A stretch of DNA of 64,000 nt, from positions 22,539,804 to 22,603,803 of the forward strand of contig NC_066837.1 in assembly GCF_001640805.2 (NCBI RefSeq), read 5' to 3'. The DNA comes from Lates calcarifer. Its lineage: Eukaryota; Chordata; Actinopteri; Centropomidae. This document shows positions 31,562-41,638 of this stretch, in pieces. A program made the position numbers and the translations under genes. The number at the start of each line of letters is the position of its first letter. Within the stretch, counting starts at the first letter, position 1. The notes below the pieces were generated by a model that was not told where the DNA came from, ran no database searches, and saw nothing but the letters and a program-made list of their open reading frames with translations.

Positions 31562-33691
31562 CTACACCCGTGAGTTAGTGGACACATGTGAGGAGACAAA
31601 TCGTATCCTCTGGGAGTAGATCAGGTCCACCACATACAAGACAAAATTGACAAAAGAAAACACAGCCACCACAACCTTGCTGTCCCATGAACACTTCCCC
31701 CGCGGACATGACGACGGCCTCCAGGGCGAGCCGTATTTAGTGTCAAAGCAGAACACCGGCCACACCACTGATGCACTCAGGTAGAGCAGAACCTCCAGGA
31801 GAGTGCACACCACTGCAAAGCGGTCAAAGGGCATGCAGCGCACAGCTTTGGTCCGTCCACACACAGTCATTATGACCACCAGCGTGGTCAGAGCGAAGCA
31901 GAGAGCATACACAACAACGCAGTAGATTGTGGCAGCGTAACGGGAGTACTCGCTCCCATTGGCCAGAGCTCCAAAGATTATGCAGGCAACAAAGCCTTGA
32001 ACAACTTTGAGGAGGCCGGAGACGGTGGCCATGTAACCCACGACGGCCTGGCCCGGCCTGGCCCGGCACAGAGCCACCTCAGCTCCGTAGGCCAGAGTAC
32101 CCAGGATGGAGCAGACGGTGACTGGCAATGCGGAAATCTCGGACAGCACAGCCGTCGTAGGGGCACTCGATTCGAACAAAGAAGAGAGGGTAGACCACAG
32201 AGGCTGTCACATACCTGCAGGTGACGAAAGAGACACGAGTGTAAATATGATGTCAACAAACCAGAAAAAAAAAGATGGCCTGGTGTGTCGTAGTGGGACA
32301 AATAACACCTAGTGGAGTCCTCTAGCCTGTAGTTTTAAGGTTTTTTTTAAAAAGTTTTTGTGTGTGACAAAATAGTTAAACTCAAGGTCCACTTACATCT
32401 GATAACAGGTGGTTTTAAAAAAGAAGGAAATCATATCCCTGGTCTTCATTCAAAGATGGCTACAATCACTTATCCCATATATAACCACCGGTTCTCATGT
32501 GCCCAGTGTTCCTGCCTTCAGTCAAATCCAGTCCAGTTCTATTCACTAATAAAGACCATAAAAACATGAAAGCTCTGACAAAGTTAGTAGGTAGACCCTG
32601 ACATTACTTTGTATTTGAAACTGTTTTAATTCATTTTTTGTCCACACGGGAGCAGCCTAATGAATTGTAAAAACAACGGTGACATATTAGCAATTTATAA
32701 AGTTGGTATGGCAAACGTGTTAGCTAACAGTGGTTTATTTACACCCTTGTGCAAAACATTATTAGTATTCATGTGGAGTTGAGTTTCTGACCACCATGTA
32801 AATCCAGTATCCACTCATTCGCTCTGTTTTGTTCTCCACCAGTCTCTGGCTCTTTCAGCTGCTAAATGCTTTGCTACATTCACCAGTGTCTTTCTCCTGT
32901 TTGGTGCTGGTTAGGCAGCGCACAGTGTTGTTATCAGAGCTTCGTTTTTGCTGTAAACAGCTGCCCACTGCTGTTGAAAGTGATGTTATGAGAGCAGTGA
33001 GAGTGAACCTGAATGGTCAAGTTGTGGTCCGTTAAACCAAAACAATGAACTGAAAGGTGCTAAAATGCTCAGAAGAGCTGAGAGGAGCTGCAGAACTGAA
33101 CAGTAATTCTCAGTTGGTTCATCACTGTGAGCAACCCACTCACATTGCACATTGTCAGTATTAATTATGTAGCAGCTTTAATCATTTGTTGTCCCTCTTT
33201 GACAGTGGACAACCAATTAAAATTATGATAGTGACAACTTTTTAACACTGTGAGGGTATTGCTCAAAACTATGTAAGATTTTTGGAAACATTTAGAACCT
33301 AACCATTGTCCTCACTACATTTACACTCATAGTAACTAAGTCCCACTTAGAAGATGATTAAAAGTTCAGTGAGGTGTGTGTCATGAGTGACACCTGAACA
33401 TGTGACTTACAGAAGTGTTGCAAAGGCAGCACATGTGACTGTCAGGTTGTCCCAGGATATGGGGAGGCAGCTGTACAGACGAGTGGCATCCAGAAAGAAC
33501 ACAGCAACCGACATGGCGAAACAGAAGCACCACGCCGCCATGCAGAACACACCATGTGAACCACTGTAGCCGGCACTATGGGTTACCATGGCAATCACAG
33601 CACAGCCCATGGCTAACTGACAGAGCCGGGCAGCACCCAGAGGCGAGCAGAGTGCCTTCTTGTTGAGGTATGGACCACCCTGTGGATCCAT
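31562..33691 (-). CDS. myadml2: Myeloid-associated differentiation marker-like protein 2 (two coding exons)
   Basis: A MYADM-family protein with two MARVEL-type four-helix bundles (eight membrane segments) of unsettled molecular role. Exon 1 (33691-33411) starts MDPQGGPYL and includes FCMAAWCFCFAMSVAVF and TRLYSCLPISWDNLT; its donor is GTAAGT. Exon 2 (32214-31562) includes TASVVYPLFFVRIECP, RDFRIA, YGAEVALCRARPGQ, GYMATVSGLLKVVQGFVACI, CPRGKCSWDSKVVVAVF and DLIYSQRIRFV, ending near residue 310; human MYADML2 is 307. An upstream in-frame Met at 33757 exists, but the family start matches 33691. Oddity: one extra base near 32123, just after RDFRIA, breaks the frame and would stop translation within about 15 codons; removing it gives a gapless family match. 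It sits next to pycr1 in the same orientation, as in mammals. Confidence 0.9.
32690..33200 (+). repeat. Teleost repeat family, copy B, inside the myadml2 intron
   Basis: It has 'gctaaatgctttgctacattcaccag', 'ctgtttggtgctggttaggcagcgcac' and 'tttttgctgtaaacagctgcc', matching copy C at 35390-35730 ('ctatttggtgctgggcaggtaatgtac', 'tttttgctgaaaacccacacctgcc') and, more weakly, copy A at 30424. Both B and C continue with a similar stretch ending in 'gtgagcaacc...' or 'tgaatgacaacc'. Probably a non-autonomous DNA element. Confidence 0.5.
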
Positions 33692-35389
33692 GACTGGGTG
33701 GGTGTAGGAGTCCAGAAGTAAGAACTCTACAGAGACATTAGTCCTCCAGGGCCTCAAAGGGATTTTGGATGTCCACCAGTTGCACAGTCGAAGGTGATGT
33801 GGAGTTTAAAGTCTAACCAGGCCGAGGTTTCACGTTTAACTCAAGTCCTGTGATGTTTTCCAGCGTCTTGACAACATCTATTAAACAAAAGCAAAAAGTG
33901 TAAGTCACTCTCATACATCTAAAGAACTAGTACAGATTCCATTTCAAAATTAGCCCTGTGTGCGTTTACCTCTCTTCTCCCATGAAGCAGCCTCTCTCAG
34001 CTTTTGCCTCTCTGCTATCTCTTCATTCACTACTACTTTTGCTTTGCGCCTCTTCAGATGAAGTCACAGACCGTTATGGTCCTGGAGGACACAGCTGCCT
34101 CCGAAGTCAGTGGCCGTCGCTCCGGCAGGGTCACCCTCCTCTCTCTCTGCTGTGTTTATAGACTTGGTGGGGACTTTCTGATGCTCTATTTCTGTGTTGT
34201 TGAATCAGAGCATGTCACAAAGCATGTTAAACACAGGGAAAGATTCCCCTTTGAGATCTTCTATAAAAGCTCAAGCTGCACAGGCGGGCACATACACTCA
34301 CCTGTCAGCTGAGAGATCACACTGAATCATTGTTTACAAATTCTCAGTACTCAGTGCTGAGCATACAAGAAGCCAGGAAAGATGAGTTGGAATTTCAGTC
34401 CAACTGTAGTTTTGATACAGGAACTTAGTCTTACTCTCATTGACAAGATTTTTTAGATCCTGTCTTCCTGGGATGTTTGATCCAGACGTTGTCAGTAGAG
34501 TTCAGTCTTCTCAGAAATACCTCCATGATATATGTTTGGTTTGTGTCTGTAGCTGTGCGCACACATAGTGTGAGTCCATGTGGCCACACAAACCGAAGAC
34601 ACCATCAGCTCTCCTCAGATATCAACTCTCATCCTCTACTTCACTCTGTCACACACTCTTCCTCATACACTTTCTCCTTCCTCACTGTCCCTCCCTGTGC
34701 TGTGACTGGGGAGAAGGGGGTGCTGCCACGGGTCAGTCAGACCAGAATGGAAGTTATTTAGGGTTGGGCCGTCACCACGAGTGTTGGAGGGATGTGTACA
34801 TGTGGTTGGGTGTGGAGTCAGGGCATGTAGACACATTACAAACCCTGTGGAATGAGGTGAGACGACTGACCCCTTGCAGGCAAGACAGGCAATCTGCATA
34901 GGACAGATCAGGATCAATATAAGATTATAAGATAAGATTATATAAGAGTGAGGTTACACTTATATTCAATCTGATATTAGTTGTGTGCAAAAAAAAACCT
35001 GTGTTAAAAAGTTTTCAGGTCCCTACATCACATTTTTCTGTCACCATTCCTCTTTTAATAACAGTGGAAGACTTTCTAGGTTTTTCAGTGCAGCATCAAT
35101 CCTGTTAACTCCACATGATGATGAGCCCCGCCCCTGTAATCCACCACAAGAGGAACAATATGACATTATGAAATAAATGATGATAAATTAACTCTATGAA
35201 ACATGTAAATGAGATAATATTAAAAATAATTTCAATTATTATGACATAAAATGTGACATGAAATAAAATTGGGACTGACACCACTATGAAATAAATACCC
35301 AATTTAAAAAAAGGGTATTTTGATAATTATATTATGATTGACTTTTTACATACTAAAGTAATACTATGGATACGCTGATGTGGTTAAAG

Positions 35390-35730
35390 ATGCTATTTAA
35401 AGAAGCAATATAAGGCAACATAACAAACTGTAACCGCTATGTTTGGCATCTAGTTGCAAACTTTGTCTCTCTTTGCTATTTGGTGCTGGGCAGGTAATGT
35501 ACATTGGATTTATCAAAGCTTTTTTTGCTGAAAACCCACACCTGCCGCAGCCAGAGAGAGGCGGTTAATGAAACTAATGACCTAAAATAGGCTGAAAGGC
35601 TCCAGAGTTGAAGGCAACAGTGATAAATTCACTGTGGGTTTGTCACTATGAATGACAACCATTCATATTATTCACAGTCATTCAATCCATTTTTAATATA
35701 AAAAAATATTGATTAGTGCTGCCTTGAAGG
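35390..35730 (+). repeat. Teleost repeat family, copy C
   Basis: See copy B at 32690: shared phrases 'tttggtgctgggcaggtaatgtac', 'tttttgctgaaaac' and 'cagccagagagaggcgg...gaaac'. Same orientation as B. Confidence 0.5.
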
Positions 35731-35992
35731 TGATATTACCATCTACAGCTGAGTAACTGCTGTAAGCTTGATTTATTCAAAATAGGAGAAGAAAAAAAAA
35801 AACAGATGACAGAAGCCTATAGCAGAGAGGAGTGTAGTACCGATCAAAGCTCTACAGCATTTCTTACTCTGTCAGTAAGGAGAGAAATACTCTTTACCCA
35901 AATCTTAAGGGATCACACTGCACATCTTATTCTATTTACAGTGATACATATAGCTCACATTCCAGTGAACCATTTTCCTCGTAGTTATGTTT

Positions 35993-36070
35993 TATCCATA
36001 CATCCATCACTTATCAATACTGCTTATCCACTGAAGGTCACGGGGGGCTGGAGCCAGGCAGAGAGTACAT
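35993..36070 (-). mobile_element. Fragment of the ATGG-tailed SINE-like repeat
   Basis: 'tccatacatccatcacttatcaatactgcttatccactgaaggtcacggggggctggagcc' is the reverse complement of the 3' part of the element at 51818-52073 ('ggctccagcccccccctgacctttaacggataagcagtatagataatggatgg'). Only this end is present. Confidence 0.65.
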
Positions 36071-38180
36071 GTAAACTCCAGGGCTCAGGATCAGTGCTAG
36101 CAGAGTGCACAGTGGTCCAGTCTTTAGCTAGTTATGTTTAATGTTGCTGAATATATTCTTCCAACCTTCCTGGTAACTGCTGCAGATTAAATATAAAACA
36201 TCTAGAATACAAATCAATCACACTGAGCATCATGTCTGTTTTACCTCTTGTCAAAGTTACATTATTGTCACATGGAATTGGATTGATTTTTTTCTATCCT
36301 ATCTGTGAAATGTTTTTCAATATTACCTAATATCACTTTGTCATTATAAAGGCAGGTGTTATTATACTGGAATATATATAGGGATTTTTACAGTATGTAA
36401 GTTATGTATTTTAAATATGCTCACACTGTTCTTGTGAAGAGTGAGCAGCCTCTGAACTCTGGTTTCATCATCTCTGTCCTCAGGTCTCTGTCTCCACCTG
36501 CAGGTACAGTTTATGCTGATGAATCTAAAAATGTGCAGAGCAGTTGCAGCTACAGTAAATAATGTCACAGAGGTGTCATGTAGTCACATGATGAGGTCCA
36601 TGACTTATGAAGGTAGAAGTTCTGCACTGTATGCATGCTCTAATATTTTAACAGAGAAATACATTCACAAAAAATAAATATATGAATGAATAAATGTGGA
36701 AATATATAAATAGATTAGTAAATAAGAAGGGAAATATACATGTAAAAATAAATGGGGAAATTAAAGGGGAACTCTGTGGATTTTACACGTTGTTTGTTTT
36801 ACAGGTGTTGGGGAGTACAACTGCATGTGTGGGGAAAAAAGGGGGATTTCACTGCTACAGATGAAGCTAAATCTCTTTGTTGGTTAAAAATAAATTTACA
36901 CAAGATGGTCATCTCATTTATGTAAATCAAGTGCACAGAACATATTTCATATTCTGTGTATAACTACAGCACTGACTACGGCAGCAGTGTGTTGATTTCA
37001 GACCAGCAGGTGGAGGCAGAGTTACAGTAATATGACAGATGATGCGTCATCTGTTGCCATGTTGCCTTTACTTTTTAAGGTCACTTGGGGCGATAATTAG
37101 TGAACTTACTTAAAAACTTCACACAGCTTTCAAAGTATCAAGGCCTCTTCTTCCAACAAGTACTGAGTTATGTACAAATACACTTACACACACATCTCTG
37201 ATGTTCAGTTGTGTCTGATAATTTAACTATGCACCGTATAATACTGAATTAAACTGTATGTTCAACTGAAGAACATGGATAGTTGTGTAATCTCGCTGCG
37301 ATGTTATTTGTTATACACATTTTACATCCTGGGAGCGTTTCTGTTGTTTATATCAAATGTAAATAAATGTGTTTGTTATACTTTATTCCACATATCCTGA
37401 ACATATTTTTAAAGATGCTATAAGATTTGTCACATTGTGTCAATAGTATTAAAAATGTGAGGATGTTCTGAACTCAGCAATGTCACAGTTACTGAGACTA
37501 ATCCACAAACCTCTTAGTGAACAACAAAATATTCTCAGATAGTTTTCCTTACCACTGACTCTTCTTACACACAGTAAAATGAAGCTCCTTTGAGGTACAC
37601 ATATTAGCTGTGATCACTCTGGTGTGTTTCTGTGGATAGAGGCCCACAGTTCCAGAGAAGAGCTCAGTATCCAGAGGTAGTTTCACAACCCCGACTGAAC
37701 ACCTGCATCTCTGCATGACACTGTGATTGTCTTGACTTGTCTCAGATTTCCTGTGTAAATGTCAACACTGCAGTCTGATGAAAACTGGAATCACTGACCT
37801 TGAGAAGTTTTAAATTATCTTGATGAATAATTTCCTCTGAATATTTGCCCAAATGTCCCTCTCTCTCACCACAAAACATCGGGCTGCCACATTAGACTTT
37901 AAAAAGCCTGGTAGTCGCCATCCACTGGAGGAAAGCTGAGTGAGCCTGTGGAGATGCAGCTTTGTCTCCTCACTGAGCGCTGACAGCCTCAGACCTGGAC
38001 ACACGATGGCATGAGACTGTTATGTTGGGTCTTCTGCACATGAATATCTCCAGGAATTTGCATTGCACTGCAGATATGACATTGCTGTCGGCATAAGAGA
38101 CAAAGCCACTGGTGGTAAAAGGAGACAAGCTGGTACCAAGCTGGTTCAGCACAGATCACCATGTCACCCTCAGTAGGTTA

Positions 38181-40216
38181 CTATGCAAACATTTCAGCCT
38201 GTGTCTGGACCTCAGGGCTTCCTGTCATAATCTGATGAGGGCAGCTGGGAATGTCACCGGAATATGTCGTGTTGTCAAAGGCAGCAGATCCAGGAGAAGA
38301 GCTTGAGTCATCAGATCTGACACCACAGGGACTGTAGGGAGGAGAGAGCAAGCCGCTGTCTTTGTTTGATTCGGTGGGCAAAGACTTTACCGAGGGCATC
38401 CTGAACTCCAGCCTTGACGTCAACAGGTTTTGTGTAAGCAGACCTGAACACAACCACAAAAACTATGATTTAAATAACGATTCAGTGCACTCAAGCGCAG
38501 TATGTATAGATGGGTGCTAAGCCGTAAAAGCAAAAGCAAATGACAACACTGGCATGAAAATAAATTAATAAATATCTTGTGTTGGTGATGCACTAACCAT
38601 GGTTTACTGGTGTTAAGAACAACAGGCTCAGTGGAGACAAAGGAGAAACTGGTTTGTATCAGCTTGAAGGTCTGCAACAAGAAGGATGAAAACAATCCAG
38701 ATCTTCAGGTCTGAAACGTTTTTGTTAAATGGACCAAGCTGGAGAAATACGAGTGCATGAAGAATTTAAATGAAAACTTTGTCACAGAAGAATAGGGAAA
38801 AATACTTTTCAATGTTTCTTCTTTTTTACCAACATCAAGTTTACATCATGTTGTGTCTCATCTTCACCTCGACTGGATGTATGTCTAACAGTTTTGGATT
38901 TGGACATTACTGCTTCAGTAATAATCGTGGGCCATTGTCGTACATGAAGTACTTAAAGTACATTTTCCTGATGGTACTTCTTACTTTAAGTAACATTTTC
39001 TGTGCAGGACTTTTACATTGGGGGGTTCAATATCTTGCCCAAGGATACTTCGGCACGCGGACTGGAGGAGCGGGGGATCAACCTACCGACCTTCCGATTG
39101 GTGGGCAACCGCTCTACCTCCTGAGCCACAGCCGTCTAATCCATAAGCACAATAGGTGTCACACTGAAAATACTACACAGGATTTCTACCTCTCTGTTTT
39201 GGACATGGGTCTAAAAGCCTTCATTGTAGGAGTAAATACAGTGTAAAAGTGTGTGTTTTATGTCTTTGATTAGTAATTAAGCAACACTATCCTCGTGGAC
39301 AAGATAAAGAGGATATCTCTTTCATCACCGTACAAAGAGAGATAAGCTTGAAAAGTGACAAAAAAAAAAACTAAAGATGGGACTCACAGGTTGTGAATTC
39401 TCTCTTGTCACTACTGTCACTGCACCTGTTACTCCAGTGAATGCAGTTTTTCACACTGACCACATACGTTGTACTTCATTCCAGCTGTTTTCCATGTATC
39501 AGTCCATGAACTGTGGATGGTCAGACAAATGTAGACTCCTGGAATGAAGGAACAATGGTTACAAAAGAGGAATGTTCTTCAACTTTGATTTTGTTTTTAC
39601 AACCTAAATGTCCACACACATTGTTACATTATCACTATGTGGTAGGAAAACACAGGGTTTCCCCAGCTGGATTAATATTCACTCTGGGGAACTTTGTGGT
39701 TACCAGCATCTGATAAACATGATAAACAGTCTTTCAGTCTTTCAGCTAAGACAGACAGACTGAAAGCCAATGTTACTGGAATAACAAAATCTATTCTGTA
39801 CAGTTACACTGGCTTAGAAGACTGATTCAGTAGTTTAATATAATAGTACTACACATCTCATTTAAAAAGCAGCTGAATCAATTCTATTTCACAATTAAAG
39901 GTATTTGATTGACATCTACCAACCAACAGGCTACTGCTTTAACACTGTAAATTCACTCTCTAGTGGAACAGTCTAACAAAAATAAATAGATAAATGGAAA
40001 AAAGGCAAAAAAAAAAAAAGTTTTGTGCTTTAAACATCAATGTGTCTAAGTTGCACTGTTTCACTTTCTGCATCAGACATTATCACACACTATAATCAGG
40101 AGAACTATTTATTAGCTCCACCATTAATCCTACAATGGTTAAAAGTTGTGTGCATGACCACTGTACGTACCAGAAGTTTGCATCATAGCTGAAATAAACA
40201 GCAGGATAAAACACAT
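38181..40216 (-). CDS. Unresolved receptor-like gene, possibly degenerate
   Basis: Family not recognised with confidence. A minus-strand exon at 40224-40171 encodes a signal-peptide-like start MCFILLFISAMMQTS and ends with a phase-1 donor (GTACGT). A second candidate exon, 39538-39388, follows in phase and reads GVYICLTIHSSWTDTWKT, but its frame meets a stop before the donor at 39387. Two further exons join well: 38671-38598 (TFKLIQTSFSFVSTEPVVLN...) and 38400-38181, giving a Ser/Pro-rich tail with KDSGLLSPPYSPCGVRSDD and stop TAG at 38181. The tail looks like a cytokine-receptor cytoplasmic end, which is impression only. No membrane helix or second ectodomain exon is found between 38700 and 39380, where repeats have inserted. 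It is either a decayed gene or one with exons I missed. Confidence 0.3.
38935..39015. repeat. AAGTACTT-type repeat fragment
   Basis: 'tacatgaagtacttaaagtacattttcctgatggtacttcttactttaagtaacattttctgtgcagg' is a short copy of the family described at 13690. It lies inside the receptor-like gene span and abuts the SINE at 39020. Confidence 0.55.
39020..39135 (-). mobile_element. tRNA-derived SINE-like element
   Basis: Read on the minus strand it begins with a tRNA-like head, 'cggctgtggctcaggaggtagagcggttgcccaccaatcggaaggtcggtaggttgatcccccgctcctcc', then 'agtccgcgtgccgaagtatccttgggcaagatattgaac'. GGCTCAGGAGGTAGAGCGG fits an A box and GGTAGGTTGATCC is a decayed B box. This head and 'ccttgggcaagaca' tail are common in fish genomes. 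Confidence 0.7.
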
Positions 40217-40605
40217 CCAGTTGCCTGAAACCAAACAATAAATGTCTTCACTTTAATGCAGCAAACTACGAGACAAACAGAGAAATGTTCACCTTTAAGA
40301 ATGACTCTACCTCTTCACGTCCATTTTCTTAAAGAACAATATCATTCAGTCCCTCGCTTTTCATACAGGAACGTGTGGTCTAATAAAGTTAAGTTGCTTC
40401 ATGTCCCAGTACATGTGTGTGTGTGTTTTTTACTTCCTGGTGGAGACTGTAAACCTGAATACACCCTAACCCCAGAGACTCACGTCATCGTGGGGGGCAC
40501 AGAGTGCCCTCTGAGGGTTAAGACTTGGTTTTAAGTTCAGGGTCACGTATTTAGTTGTAATGGTTAAAGTTAGGCTTGAAATGCATACACTACACTACCT
40601 CAAAC

Positions 40606-41202
40606 TGTCACGAGGTCAGCTCCTTGACCTGTCTGTCAGTGTCTGTCTGTTTGTCTCTCTGTGTTGCCTGCCCCTCCCCCTTGCTCTCTGTCTCTCCTGC
40701 TGGATCTGCCACTCCACACCTGCTGTGCCTCTACAATCAAGCTCACCTGTTTCCTATCAGCCCATCACCCAGGATGTACTTAATCCCTGCTCCTGCCTTC
40801 AGTCCCTGCTGGATCCTCGCTCCTGTTCATGGTTTGTCTAGAGAGAAGTTTGGCTCTTCTAGTTTTATGCCAGCTACTACTAAAGTACTAGACTTTTCAT
40901 TACTTATCCTGTGTTCTCTGTTCTGTTTTTGCCCGCCTGCCTGCCTGCCTGCCTGCCTACCAGCCTACCAGCCTACCTGCCTACCTGCCATTCCCTCCAG
41001 TCAGCCTGCCACTCATATTCTCCATCGGGACCAGCACCAACAGCAGCACAACCTTTCCCCACCCCTGGACTCCTTCACTTGCCGCAGCACCCCTCTCTGG
41101 ACCAGCACTATCCTGACCCCTTTTCACCACCAATTCCTAAATAAACGTTGTTTGTCTTAAAGTCTGTGTTCTGCTATTGGGGTTCCAAGCCTAGTCGTGA
41201 CA
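40606..41202 (+). mobile_element. Solo LTR of a retrotransposon, 597 bp, with 5-bp target duplication
   Basis: The segment begins TGTCACGA and ends TCGTGACA, the short inverted ends of an LTR (TG...CA), and is flanked on both sides by CAAAC (40601-40605 and 41203-41207), a 5-bp target-site duplication. A polyadenylation signal AATAAA lies about 60 bp before its right end. No gag-pol sequence adjoins it, so it is a solo LTR left by recombination. Superfamily (Gypsy-like or other) cannot be told from the LTR alone. Open frames across it are chance, including the (CCTG)n-rich part at 40930-40990. Confidence 0.85.
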
Positions 41203-41269
41203 CAAACACTGCTGAAAAAGATGTCACAAAATTATAATAATAAAAAAAAAAACCCAAAATTTATTCAAA

Positions 41270-41275
41270 TAAAAT
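41270..41275 (-). terminator. Polyadenylation signal of the T-type channel gene
   Basis: AATAAA on the minus strand lies about 365 bases after the channel stop codon (41641-41639) and about 65 bp before the solo LTR. It is the first canonical signal downstream, so the 3' UTR is probably short. Confidence 0.55.
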
Positions 41276-41638
41276 CATCATCATCATCACCAATTTACAA
41301 CATAAGTCAAAATGAATATTATACAGTACTATCTTGTTTACAAACTTCGCATCAGTATTCAAAACAAGAAAATAATGCTAAAGAAATTAACAAATCAAAA
41401 TTGTTATACTAACATAAAAACAACAGACATCAAAACATGCAGCATTAAATCAGATGTATAATATCCACTTATATTAATATCTTATTTACACAGTTTGTAC
41501 CACAACATAAAACAACAACATTTACATTTAAAATGAACTATCTCACATTGTTCTGTTAGAGTAAAAACAACAGCCATCAAAAGGAACACACAGCATTAAA
41601 TCATTTAAATCACAAGAAAATGATTTCTGTGTGTGGCG

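Larger units (their letters stand above)
33770..38180. other. Intergenic stretch left of the receptor-like gene
   Basis: No exon is recognised. In mammals NOTUM would follow MYADML2, but I find none of its exons. The stretch holds repeat copy C (35390-35730), a reverse SINE-like fragment (35993-36070) and AT-rich sequence. A possible minus-strand donor (GAGAGGTAAAC, near 33972) could mark a 5' UTR exon of myadml2 but is unsupported. Confidence 0.45.

Noticed and set aside
34058..34148. Plus-strand acceptor followed by a frame starting MKSQTVMVLEDTAASEV
   Set aside because: No matching donor in phase, no family similarity; all supported genes nearby are on the other strand.
38672..38730. Transmembrane-like reading KIWIVFILLVA before the receptor-like tail
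   Set aside because: It is out of frame with the tail exon, and the same bases make the polypyrimidine tract and acceptor of that exon.
40576..41160. 194-codon plus-strand frame with (PACL)n repeats
   Set aside because: Lies within the solo LTR and its CCTG repeats; chance frame.
33770..41600. notum exons expected by synteny
   Set aside because: No NOTUM-like exon recognised on either strand.
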